From positions 62,001-126,000 of the forward strand of contig JALMLS010000556.1 in NCBI GenBank assembly GCA_038496445.1: a DNA stretch of 64,000 nucleotides, read 5' to 3'. The notes below the pieces were generated by a model. The model was not told the origin of the DNA. It ran no database searches and was given only the letters and a program-made list of their open reading frames with translations. Made by a program: the position numbers and the translations under genes. This stretch comes from Trichosphaerium sp. ATCC 40318 (taxonomy: Eukaryota > Discosea > Flabellinia > Trichosidae). Positions 1 through 11,430 of the stretch are shown piece by piece. The stretch's first letter is position 1, and each line of letters opens with the position of its first letter.

Positions 1-3000
1 CAGGTGTATGTGATTTATTTACCAACTTCTTCTTCATTTTGTGGATAATTAACACGTGATTTTAGCTTATCTTGACATTGACTGATGGTGTAAACAACAG
101 ACCTTGTGATAGAAATGCATGCGGGGGTGACTGTATACGGTACTAAAACAGCTAAAGGGCGATTTATTGCTTGTACACACTAATTGAACGTCATAGTGAT
201 GGTGATTGTAAATGTTGTAGAGGAACTCCTCCGTACGGAACCGGTTTTGTTGAAAACCTTATTTACTCTGACTTGTTAGAGATTTTGGACCTGGTGGACA
301 AAGATGTCAAAACTGTGGAGGAAGAGATGAACTTGAGCTATGGAGTGATAGAGCAAAGAGTGTATGTTACTTTGCTTTTGTTTAGCCGCAACTGACATGT
401 GTTTTGTTCTAGGCTGGATACAAACTTGTTTCTATTGCTGTCGGTGATAACACTTCTCCACTTGATCTAGAAACTATCTCAAGTGGGCCTGCTGATATTA
501 TTAAAGTCGATAACTTTGCTGCTCTTGATGAAAAACTTCAAAACATTCTTTCTGTTATTTGCCCAGGTACATCCAACATTTTGTTGTAAGATTAATCTTT
601 CTAGTGAACAACGGAAATGATTGCGGTGTTGCCTGTAATGGAGCTTGTCATTGTGGACAAGAATGTACATGCCCTTCAAGTATGTCAGAAACGAGCACAT
701 TCATGTCTTTTTTCTCTCAATGCTTGTTTTTAAAGTCTAAGTTCTTGTTTAGAATGTGAACCAAAGGACTTCTGTCATGAATCAATATGTGTCAAAGCTG
801 CTGGATTCGCTTGCGTAGAGACTGAGAAGAATTGTAACGACAATAACCGATGTACAAGAGATACTTGTGATCCTAAAAGTAAGTTGAAACAAAACATTCG
901 ATTCATCTTGTACTCATGTATTTGTTCCTTAGAACCTGGTGGTTGCTCAAATGACCCAATAAAGTGTGATAGTAAGTCAAAGTGTATAATCGATGACTGT
1001 AGACCAAATGTTGGTGTAAGTTGAGTAGAAAACTCACTTTATCAAAACCAAGCTAACTCGTTTTGTTCACTTAGTGCACAACAAAACCTGTAGTCTGTCC
1101 GGTGGCAAACAAATGCGAAGTACCAATATGTGATCCTATAACGGGATGTAGTACAAAGGACATCAAACAAGAAGATTGCAAGATGCAAGCCCCAGTGGCT
1201 ACTAGGGTACCTATTTGATAGCACCTTTATTTTTTGTATCTTCCATAGCTAAGGTTTCTCCTTTAGAACGAATGTTGGGAACATTGGTGTGATGATGGTA
1301 AAGGTTGTTTAAGAAAACAAAAGGATTGTAGTGGTGATAACAAATGTAAAAACTATGGCTGTGATCCTACATCAGGTAATCATCATTATTCTTTCACAAA
1401 ATTCGATGATTTTGTTTTGAAGGTTCTTTACTTACGCTTAAAACCAGGCTGTACTATGGAAGACAAGGACTGCACTCAAAATGACAAGTGTAAAGAATAC
1501 TCTTGCCTTCGTACGTCTTAAGAAAAAAGCTGCTTCTTTTTTTGTATCACGTGTTTTGATCATAATTCTTCTTTTTTTTGTGTTTACTCATATGCTTAAC
1601 TTTTTTAACATTCAGCAAATGTCGGTTGCCGTGCTGAACCAAGAACTTGTGACGATACCAAAGTTTGTACAGAAAATGTGTGCCTTTCCAATGGAACGTA
1701 CGAACATCAAAACAACTGAAGAACATGAATTTGTTTTGACAGTTTCCTCTGTTTTTAGCTTTGTTAGTTATGTATTAACACTATATACACTAGGTGTATA
1801 AACCCTGATCTAAATTGCAGTGTATGTCAATTTACGGACACTGCGCAATTTGTTGACTGTGATGCAGTGTTTAAGGATGAACTCGATGTACTATGGGTTG
1901 TTGCCAAACAATTTCTAAGTCAATTGTTGTTTTAGGCCAACAAGTGTTTGGAGGCTTATTGCGATACAATGGGTACTGGCGCAACTCCACCAGAAAACTG
2001 TAAGATAAGAGACATCACCCCAACCTGTAACTCGTACGCTGAGATGATAAGAAAAAAAGCAACACTAACACTCATTTGAAAGAAACAACAAGTGTATTAC
2101 GGATTCTTGTGATACAACAACTGGAATGTGTGTGGCTGAACCTGTTGTATGCCAACCTAAAGATGCTTGTAACAAAGCTATTTGTGATCCAATGGGTACG
2201 TCTAAAAACGAACATTCTTTTTGCCAATATTCTTTAAAGTACTGATAAGTTTTTCCTTTCAACATTAGATGGTTGTGGTAATGAGGTGATACCTTGTGAA
2301 CCACAAAACGCTTGTTTTACAGCTGAGTGTGATCCGTACGTATATACCTTTTTAAAATACCTTAAAGATCACATGTATTTCAATTGGCCTAAAAAAGAAC
2401 GTACATGGTTAACACACAATTAGAGTCCGTGGATGTATTCAAACTGAAATAAACTGTGATAAGGGCGATCCATGTAAGGTATATTCTTGTAACACAACAA
2501 GTGGATGTGTTGAAGAAGATTTATGTTCACCAATCAACAATTGTTTTGACTCTGTATGTGTACCTGAAAACAAGACATGTGTTGAAGTTAACTTGTGTGA
2601 TGATAAAAACGCGTACGTTAATTACAATATAGTGAACTCCCAAGTGCTTTTTTATTCTCCTATTAACTTTGCATCTACTTAGTTGTACAATCGATACATG
2701 TCTTTTCGATACAGATTTATATCCTCAAGGTAAATGTAACAGCACAATGATTGATGTAGATACTGTGTGCAACGACTTCAGTGTCTGTACCACTGACTAC
2801 TGCGAGTAAGTTATCGTTTTTCTGTTAATCATCGTGTAACAGCTTTTCTAGCCCTGACATTGGTTGTGTCAATGACTACATGGAATGTGATGGCGTAAAT
2901 GAAACACTCAAGTGTCTTGTGGCAGATCCATGTGATCCGTAAGTGATAGAATCTTTGAACCACGTGGTTGTGTATATCGCTTGTTTTGACTTTTTACACT

Positions 3001-3453
3001 TTAGAATACTTGGATGTAGAACAGCTAAATTTGTTTGTGAACCAGGAGATGAATGTAAAGTCACAGGATGTGAATTTATGTACGCCCAACAAACGAATCT
3101 TTTTTATACACGACTTCTTATTTGCGAACCAAAATTTTTGTAAACAGCTATTTTTTGGTCTTACCCTTGTTTATAGAAATGCTACTGATACAATGGACGC
3201 AGTAAATAGATGTACTGAACAACCTGTTGACGGTGTTTGTATTCCAGCAGTAGCCATCACCGGTATTTCAATTGGAGCTGGTGTTCTCGCTGTCATTATC
3301 ATTGCTGTAATCGTTGCTCTTGTACTTGCTTCATTGGCTGCTGCAAAGGCATTCCAAGTCCTCACTGCTGATGGTCTTGCAAGTGGTGGAGCACAAACAT
3401 CTCAAATCTTTAAACCTGATGGTGTTGAAGGAGAGAGTCAAATCTTTGCTTAA
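1..3453 (+). CDS. Sib-like vWA/CTDC-repeat adhesin, copy 1 (5' part outside window)
   Basis: This is the 3' two-thirds of a many-exon gene whose first exons lie left of the window. Bases 1-5 are the end of exon 9 of the family; the last exon ends in TAA at 3451-3453. It encodes the back half of a vWA domain (LTLTDGVN near 66-90, then GYKLVSIAVGD near 416-450), a Cys-rich insert between them (CCRG, CQNCGG), about a dozen CTDC-like modules such as CVAEPVVCQPKDAC, and a final exon with an NATDTMDA segment, a hydrophobic helix from GISIGAG onward and a cytoplasmic tail ending SQIFA. The seen exons read through with phase-compatible GT-AG junctions, and I found no break in them. The architecture matches Dictyostelium Sib adhesion proteins (vWA, CTDC repeats, glycine-containing TM, conserved tail); that identity and an adhesion role at the plasma membrane are inferred. 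Confidence 0.75.
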
Positions 3454-5223
3454 CTTGTAAGTCAGATAAAAAAGGGAATAAAAACCGAGACATTGATCCG
3501 ACAAAAAAGAACTACATATTGTATAGCTATCTAATAAATACGGGCTATAGAATATACTGTATTCATAATAAATACAAACACGCTACAAACCACAAACTGG
3601 TGCCAAGTCAAACACAAAATTGGCCAGCGTTTTGTACTATCACGTGACTTGGGTATGAAAATGTTGTGCGATGGTAAAAACGGCTTCCCCAAATACTAAC
3701 AGAGTTTTTTGAACATGTTTTTGCAGGATGAGATTAACAAGTTTTTGGGATGGAAGAGGGACTTCCCATACACTGCAAGAGTTTTAACCGAACTTTAAAG
3801 AAGGTAAGCGTTAAGGGGGAAAATACCCAACAACAAGTCATACCATTCAACACAATACGGTTAATAAGTCAGTAATACAAGTGCGCTGGTCTAAAGGGCA
3901 TTATTGTATCAGAATAAAATTCGATTCAACGAATAATTCTCGGTTAAACTCGGAAAATTCATTGTCTTGGATTTATAGATCTGTAGTTGCGAAGTATCAA
4001 ATGGGATATCTTGGGGACTATCTCGTCTTGGGCGTACTGCAAGACAATAACACGCCTTGTAGTTTTTAATTCTGACGTTTTAACGTTATGCCGTTCCAGT
4101 CAAACTTTACATACGCTTCTTAACAACAACGCATCCAAACTCAAGTTGTTATAATATTAACTCGTAAACATTCTCGCTGACAGGTAGGTAGAAGCCGCAA
4201 CTTTGAAGCATCACGTGTGACAACCACTCAACTACAATGAAGTTTCCGAGTTCTTTTCTCTGCATGGATAAATGATGAGAGTTGTCAGTTACAAGTAGTG
4301 CCCTAAGTTTAGAAAACTATACCTTTGTACCTTGGTGGTACTTACTATTTTACCTACGCTTTGCTTGCTGCTGGTTTATAAAAACCATCTAAGAGGTGAT
4401 TTGTCTTCATTTACCAATAATAGTAACGGTTCACGTTGGTAACTAGCGGCACCCAAAAACAGACATCTCCAAAAAAAAAAAACTTTGCCGTAACTTTGTG
4501 AAGTTATTTAAACTCAACGATATATATAGTACGCTTATATCTCCCTTGGGCTTACAACTAAATAAAAAGTTCAAGAATGCTAGTATACTACTAGTACGCT
4601 TTATTTTACAAGAAAGTTCAGAAACTCTGTGTTAGTATTTGGGAAGCCCTTCCCATCCTAAAAAACCCGAAACCTCACCATCCGTCTCATCCTAAACTTG
4701 TACATCTCGTCCTACAAAAAACAAGCATCTCATCCTACATCCACGTGCTCTATATCTCTACTTTTTTCCTCATCACTAGCGCGTAGTTTATTTGCGAGCT
4801 TTTTTATTTTATTCATCGAAACACTCACCTCTACACTCTCTAGTATTGTAGAGATAATGGGAATAATTATATTAGGGTTGTTAGTATTTGTATCAAATCA
4901 CGTGTATCTTTGTTGCCGTAGTTACAAGTTTTCAAAAAAAATCTCATCCCGCTTCCAACGTATTCACCTACGCTTCTCTAAGATTCAATAAATAACCGCA
5001 TTTAATCCTTGTGCACCAGAAGTAATCATTTTAAGGAGAAAACAGGAGAATGCAGTTTACGAAGAAAAAGTAAACACGAATTCTAGCGCTATTGCCTGCC
5101 AGACGATTGTTTAATCAACAATGGTTGTATCTCTGAAGCGCACTCTAGATAGGATTCACGTTTATGTGTACCACTAGCGTCCGTTTTGTTTGTGAGAACA
5201 CCACAAACTTTTAAATCTCAAGG
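3454..5223. other. Intergenic region between adhesin copies 1 and 2
   Basis: I see no convincing gene here. It holds the 5' flank of copy 2, which is related to the flanks of the minus-strand copies and in the same orientation relative to the gene: several CATCTCATCCTA-type motifs (4680-4740), a palindrome at 4641-4654 and CACGTG sites near 3642, 4212, 4740 and 4898. A segment near 3684-3712 (CTTCCCCAAATACTAAC) is an inverted partner of 4620-4648 (GTTAGTATTTGGGAAG), so two copies of the flank motif face each other about 0.9 kb apart. Short open frames in the region lack recognisable motifs. Confidence 0.5.
4641..4654. promoter_or_regulatory. Upstream palindrome of copy 2
   Basis: GGGAAGCCCTTCCC is a near-perfect palindrome about 575 bp before the copy 2 start codon. 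The same element, with small changes, sits 500-580 bp upstream of copies 3, 5 and 6, in the flank of copy 7, and in degenerate form upstream of copy 4. Conservation at a fixed distance suggests a regulatory site; this is inferred. Confidence 0.4.
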
Positions 5224-8200
5224 ATGCGACAACTCTTCCTTCTTCTTTCTTCAATTTGCCTGTGTGTATTAGCAGCAGGCTCAAGACATTACATAGCACA
5301 AAATGTTGATATACGCAACCGTCCTCATGTTCAAGTACGATCTAACGTCATCACCAAGTAAGAAAGTAACACGTTTAATAACAGGGTACAATCTCAGCTT
5401 CAGACTTCTTCTATGACCAAGACGCTCAAACAATCGGATGGTACGTAATCTTGCTCTTGCGCACTTTTAAACCAAAACAAAAGGCTGTACCCTTTTGTTT
5501 TTACTACCAGTAATGTTTCTTTCTACCACTTTTTCTTGAGTCATGAAACGAAAACTCTCTTTCAAGTGGTATTTACGACAAATCACAACGCCGTTTTGTG
5601 AATTGTTACTCGAATACCGTGATCTAACCTGTTTTGTGGAACCTACACTGCCACTAACTTGTGTTGCTAGGATATACAAAGGACTAAACGCTGGATCGTT
5701 GAGTGAGGCCTATATTTACAAAGAGGCACGTGATATGTCTTTTTGATCACATGTGTATTTATCCGTTTTTTACGCTAGAATATTCGTCTTCGTAAATGCG
5801 AGAGTAGTTGTGAAGCTTTTGGAGAAGAAAGAAACATACCAGTACTCACATCGTCTGGTAATACAAAAGCGAAACGTGATGGTTGTGACTGTTGGAACGT
5901 GAGCCCTAATGCGGCAAACGGACAAGTTGATGAACTCTGCTTCAATGGAGATAAAATATGCTTGTACGTACTACCACACTATTACACGCTTGTTTGTAGC
6001 TAAACTCGTTCGAACAGCGTTAAATTTAAGAGTGGCGAAGAATGGATTTTCGATCATACTAAAGTCCAATTGAGCTCTAACTTCCCTGACAATGCTTTCT
6101 TGGAAGATCAGTATGTTGTTTTTACCCAAAAAAGTTTATGTAATTCTTATTTTTCTGTTTTAGATCTTCACGTGATGGTTGTACAGATGAGTGTGCACAA
6201 GTTTTCGATATTGTCATGGTTCTTGATGAATCTGGAAGTATCAACAAAACAGAGGTAAGTTAGAGCTGTTTCATTATGATATATTTATACTAACATTAAA
6301 CTTAGTGGGAAGATTTGCTAGGATTCGCTAAGCGACTTGTAAATGCATTCAAAGTTGGTAGAAATGATGCAAACTTTGGTGAGTGAACACACGTTCATTT
6401 AATTATATCTTACTTTATTTGATTCAGCATTAAAACTGTATGACGAGACTGGAAGAAGTCTTTTACCACTTTCTGGAAGTAAATCCACAATTATCAATCA
6501 ACTCAATAGTAAGTAGAGCCTTCTAATTATCCTTTGAAACGCTTTGTTTAACATTTGTCTTACAGACATCAACAAAAAAAATGGATTCACTTGTATCGGA
6601 TGTGGTATGGAATTGGCGTACAATGAGCTTCAAAGCAATAAAAGACCAGGTGTTCCAGGTGTACGTAAATTATTTATTTAAGTACCAATTTTGTCTTTAT
6701 TAGAAGTGCTCAACCAACACGTTCTTTTTTGTTTTTAGCTTATATTGACATTGACTGATGGTGTAAATAACAGACCTTGTGACAGAAATGCATGTGGATG
6801 TGCAGGGTAACCCTCTTTGTTGGCAACTTTCTCTTGGTTTTACAACTAATACAATGCAATAGTTACGGCCAAGGTGATTGCGATTGTTGTAGAGGAGCTA
6901 AACCGTACGAAACTGATTTTTCCAGAAATGTTCTTAATCTGTTTTTAGATATGGACCTGGTGGGATATGTCCAAACTGTGGAGGAGAGATGAACTTGAGC
7001 TATGGAGTGATAGAGCAAAGAGTGTATGTTACTTTTCTTTTGTTTAGCCGCAACTGACACGTGTTTGTTCTAGGCTGGATACAAACTTGTTTCTATTGCT
7101 GTTGGTGATAAAACATCTGAACTTGATCTAGAAACTATCTCAAGTGGGCCTGCTGATATTATTAAAGTCGATAACTTTGCTGCTCTTGATGAAAAACTTC
7201 AAAACATTCTTTCTGTTATTTGTCCAGGTACATCCAACATTTTGTTGTAAGATTAATGTGTTTTTCTAGTGAACAATGGAAATGATTGCGGTGTTGCCTG
7301 TAATGGAGCTTGTCATTGTGGACAAGAATGTACATGCCCTTCAAGTATGTCAGAAACGAGCACATTCATGTCTTTTTTCTCAATGCTTGTTTAGAATGTG
7401 AACCAAAGGACTTCTGTCATGTTTCAAAATGTATTGAAGCTGCTGGGTTCGCTTGCAAGGAAACTGAGAAGGATTGCAATGACAACGATAAATGTACAAA
7501 AGATACTTGTGATCCTACAAGTACGTAGACAAAACAGCGCAAACATGCTCAATACCTTAACACTCATGTGTTGTTCTTTAGAACCTGGTGGTTGTGTACA
7601 TACGAACATAACATGTGATAGTAAGTCAAAATGTATAATCGATGGCTGTAATCCAAATGTTGGTGTAAGTTGTGCTAGATAGCACTGTACCAATTAGACA
7701 GCTCACTTTATCAAAACCAAGCTAACTCGTTTTGATCACTTAGTGCACAACAACAGATGTAGTTTGTCCGGTGGCAAACAAATGCGAAGTACCAATATGT
7801 GACCCTATAACGGGATGTAGTACAAAGGACATCACAGCAGAAGATTGCAAGGGTCTCGCGCCAGCGAATACTCAGGTACATATTTGATAGTACTACCTTT
7901 TTTTTGTACCTTTTTCCTTGCTAAGATTCCTTTAGAACGAATGTTGGGAACATTGGTGTGATGATGATAGAGGTTGTTCAAGAAAAAGGAGGGTTTGTAG
8001 TGGTGACAACAAATGTAAAGAATATGAATGTCATCCAGTACAAGGTACAAAATCATTATACTTTCACAACACAGCCTATTTTTGTTACAAGCTGTATTGA
8101 CGATCACTAAATATGTCCATAGGCTGTGTTCCGAAAGATATAGACTGTACTGAAAGTGATAAATGCAAAGAATATCCTTGCGATCGTACGTATCTTTAAA

Positions 8201-10139
8201 AGTTGGTCTTTCTCACGTGTTTTGATACAATTTTTTTTTGTCCGTTTTTTATTTACTTGACGAAGCACTGTTTAACTTGTAACTGTACAGCAAAAATCGG
8301 TTGCCTTAGGATAGATAAGGATTGCAATGATCAAAAATTTTGTACGAATGATTCTTGTAGAGCTTCCGATGGAATGTACGAACCCAAACCAGTCATGAAC
8401 ACTTTTCCTAAGTAGTTGCCAAGTGTATTTTAACACCATACACTAGGTGCGTGTGGGCTGACCTAGAGTGCGATGTATGTACATTTAAGGACACAGGGGA
8501 TCTTGTTGACTGTAATGCAGTGTTAAAGGATGAACTCGATGTACGTATGAGTTTATGCCATACTGTTACTAAATCGTTGTTGTTTTAGGCCAACAAGTGT
8601 TTGGAAGCGTATTGTGATACAATGGGTACTGGCGCAACTCCACCAGATAACTGTAAAACAAGAGATACCTCTCCAAGATGTAACTCGTACGCTGAGATAT
8701 TAAGAAAAAAAAGCAACACTAACACTTTTGTAAAGAAACAGCAATTGCAGCATGGATTCATGTGATACAACAACAGGAATGTGTATACATGAACCTGTTG
8801 TATGCCAACCTAAAGACGCTTGCCACATAGCCGTTTGTGACCCAATAAGTACGTTCCAAAACGTATTTAGAGTTGCGATTGTTGTTTCAATCAAAGTACT
8901 GATATGTTTACTCAACATAGCTGGTTGTGGTAGTGAAATGATACCTTGTGAACCACAAAACGCTTGTTACACAGCAGAGTGCGATCCGTACGTATATTAA
9001 TTAGTTTGGCATATTTTTTAAACCAGCAGAACTTGTATTTAGCACGTGACAATACGATTGTTTATAAGCGCGTGCTGAATAATATCGCATTGGCAACTAA
9101 CTGTATCTAGTGCTGATGGCCGTTGTATTCAAACTGAAATAAACTGTGATAAGGGTGACCCATGTAAGGTATACTCTTGTAACACAACACTTGGACTTTG
9201 CGTTGAAGAAGATTTATGTTCACCAATCAACAATTGTTTTGACTCTGTATGTGTACCTGAAAACAAGACATGTGTTGAAGTTAACTTGTGCGATGATGGC
9301 AATGCGTATGTTACAGACAACAAAATCCACTATTTTATTTCAAAAGAAATGTTCTAAGGCTCTTGAATTCCTATTAACTTTGTGTCTCGTTAGTTGTACT
9401 ATTGATGAATGTCTTTTCGATGCAGACTTGTATCCTCAAGGTAAATGTATAAACACAACGATTGATGTGGATACTGTGTGCAATGACTTCAATAATTGTA
9501 CCACTGACTTGTGCGAGTAAGTTATCATTTTTTCTTTCAACTTCATGTTGCCTAACTTGGGTTTTCTAGCCCTGACGCTAGCCCTGACGATTTTTGCCGC
9601 CATATCTACAATGAATGTGATTATGTAAACGAAACACTCAATTGTCTTGTAGCAGAGCCATGTCATCCGTAAGTGATAGAATCTATAAACCATAATGTAG
9701 TTGTTCGCTGGTTTCTTACTTTTGATACTTTAGACTCCATGGATGTAGGATAGCTAAATTTGTTTGTGACCCAGAAAATGAATGTAAAGTCAGCGGATGT
9801 GAATTTATGTACGTCCAAAGCGTTGGCCGCTATTGTTTCTTCATCTTCTTATCCTTATTTAGAAATGCTACTGATACAATGGATGCTGTCAATAGATGCA
9901 CGCAACAACCTGTTGACGGTGTTTGTGTTCCAACAACAGCTATTGTGGGTATTTCAATTGGAGCTGGTATCATTGCAGTTATTGTAATCGCTGTCATCGT
10001 TGCTCTTATACTCGCTTCATTGGCTGCTGCAAAGGCATTCCAAGTACTCACTGCTGATGGTCTTGCAAGTGGTGGAGCACAAAACTCCCAGATCTTTAAA
10101 CCTGATGGTGTTGAAGGAGAGAGTCAAATATTTGCTTAA
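5224..10139 (+). CDS. Sib-like vWA/CTDC-repeat type I membrane protein, copy 2
   Basis: I placed 29 exons: 5224-5334, 5385-5440, 5671-5725, 5779-5963, 6018-6110, 6164-6254, 6306-6378, 6428-6508, 6566-6660, 6739-6806, 6863-6904, 6949-7023, 7074-7227, 7270-7344, 7395-7520, 7582-7664, 7744-7875, 7936-8044, 8123-8185, 8291-8375, 8447-8540, 8589-8686, 8736-8848, 8921-8987, 9111-9305, 9394-9516, 9570-9668, 9734-9808, 9863-10139. Exon 1 encodes a signal peptide (MRQLFLLLSSICLCVLAAG). Exons 5-13 form a vWA domain with MIDAS motif DESGS and a Cys-rich insert in exons 10-12. Exons 14-28 are CTDC-like Cys modules. Exon 29 gives the TM helix and the tail ending ESQIFA. Intron 3 starts GC (5726). Exon 12 lacks one A relative to the other copies (GGAGGAGAGATG near 6981); it breaks the frame unless splicing uses GTGTAT at 7022, two bases earlier, which would leave about 13 altered residues. 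Role as a surface adhesin is inferred. Confidence 0.75.
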
Positions 10140-10398
10140 CTTGCAAACCAAGCAGGAAAAGATATAAGACAAAGTGTACCAGATTAAATAAATACACGTT
10201 CAGTATCAAAAATAAAAAATTTTTTTATTTTTCTGTTTGAAGAAGCTGTTTTACAGCTTTCTTGAAATTTTCTTATTCAGCTTATAACCAACGACATATT
10301 ATCGTTTTTCAGTCATATGCGTCACATTAACATCAAGAAGGGTAAGATACATTCAACACTTTGTTTTTCTTTTTTCTTTTTTTTTCAAAGTAAAACAC
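10140..10398. other. Shared 3' UTR space between convergent adhesin copy 2 and selenoprotein H
   Basis: About 260 bp separate the two convergent stop codons. AT-rich tracts such as AATAAA-like runs occur on both strands, fitting two 3' ends. The minus strand here must contain the SECIS element needed by the selenoprotein gene; only one weak candidate was seen. Confidence 0.5.
10276..10316 (-). promoter_or_regulatory. Tentative SECIS-like hairpin in the selenoprotein H 3' UTR
   Basis: On the minus strand, about 80 nt after the stop codon, the order is ATGA, 12 nt, AA in the loop of an AACGA/TCGTT stem, 19 nt, CTGA. This has the order of a type I SECIS (5' ATGA, apical AA, 3' TGA), but the lower helix is weak. 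I offer it only because the in-frame TGA requires a SECIS nearby. Confidence 0.2.
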
Positions 10399-11273
10399 TT
10401 ATTCTGAATCTACGGATTCGTCATCATCATCACTTATCATGTACTTCTTCAGTATATCCAATACTAGATTTGTGTGTGGAAATTTCAATTTTCTTGGTGG
10501 ACCTTTATTAAATCCGTCCCTATAACAGGTCAATAAACTCAAGGAAACTGTTTCAGTTAAGGTCAACAACAGATGTTAACATTAAGTTCTTAAAACCACC
10601 AAGAAGAACTGTTCAAAATCGTTGTAATTGTGAGGCTACGTACCAAAATAGAAGTACTTCTGGCTCCTTTTCCTCAAGGTCAATCTATAAGAGTTAGTAT
10701 ATAAAGTCAAGATTGCAAAACAACGAGTAAGGAAGACTTATTTTTGGACTAGTCTTGAGAAAAAATGTTTGAGCGTTTTTCTGGATCCAGAAAGAAAAAT
10801 GGAGGAATATTGTTTTTTCTTGGTGCAAGTCTTGTGTCGTACAAATGATAAATTGAAGGTTCCACGCTTTGGTCTTCCGTGTGGGTTTATTTTGATATCC
10901 ATCGACGGAAATGCCTCCTCCACACTCTCTTGTAAACGTAGAGCCTATACTCAAATGTCAATTCGCTATTGTCAAGTTTGTGTTGTACATGGCGGCTATA
11001 CACGCGTCAGGAGGTACAGCGCTCTATGAGGAATGTGAAGCGTTCTGTACACTCATCTATAATACTGGTGGGCTCTTCCTTTGCTATTTTCGCTTTTTTA
11101 GCGCGTTTTTTTACCTAGAACGTGGCGTTAGATATCTAGAGCGTAGATATAGTACATACAGGCGCCGCAGTCGATGCTTTTCTCTTTATGACTACCCTCT
11201 TCTTTTTGGTGCTAGATACGTTATTGACAGGTTTTCCTGCCAAACGGCTACTTCTACGCGGCCCTGCGCGCAT
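10399..11273 (-). CDS. SELENOH: Selenoprotein H (redox-active, thioredoxin-like fold, Sec codon TGA)
   Basis: Five exons on minus: 11273-11160, 11114-10989, 10944-10843, 10684-10644, 10519-10399 (TAA). They give 167 residues with 44-45 nt first introns. Exon 1 is basic (RRSSRLAG, KKKR, KRK), like the nuclear/nucleolar basic N-terminus of animal SELENOH. Exon 2 contains IERCTS-TGA-RVYSRH: the family CxxU motif, with C71 and U74 (TGA at 11007-11009). Exon 3 gives MDIKINPHGRPKRGTF, matching the family strand with its PRRGSFE-type segment. Exons 4-5 give LLFWDGFNKGPPRKLKFP, matching the C-terminal signature LWTGIKKGPPRKLKFP, followed by an acidic tail (DDDDE). Known role of the family: DNA-binding oxidoreductase in redox and stress response. 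Reading TGA as stop would cut the protein inside its active site, so selenocysteine is the sensible reading. A palindromic TCACGTGA lies about 100 bp upstream (11374-11381). The gene is a tandem neighbour of the repeat-protein gene on the same strand. Confidence 0.9.
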
Positions 11274-11430
11274 TTTTCCTTTAAAACTAACGGAGAAAAT
11301 GATAAAATAAAAATTACGATGTAGATTAAGCAGCCTATACAACTTAAACCCGCTTTATTTTTTTGGAAGACAATCACGTGATAGATTTAAAAAAAAGCGG
11401 TTCTTCAAAAGCTACATTTTCTTTTTGAAT

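Noticed and set aside
3171-3365. Ala/Thr-rich open frames antisense to the TM exon, present at every adhesin copy
   Set aside because: They recur only because the exon is repeated; the sense frame encodes the conserved TM helix and tail.
11007-11009. TGA read as a true stop codon
   Set aside because: It would end the protein in the middle of the conserved CxxU motif, while the downstream exons carry the family's most conserved segments.
10911-11324. 137-codon plus-strand open frame (starts MPPPHSLVNVEP)
   Set aside because: It is the antisense shadow of selenoprotein H exons 1-3, whose spliced frame matches a known family.
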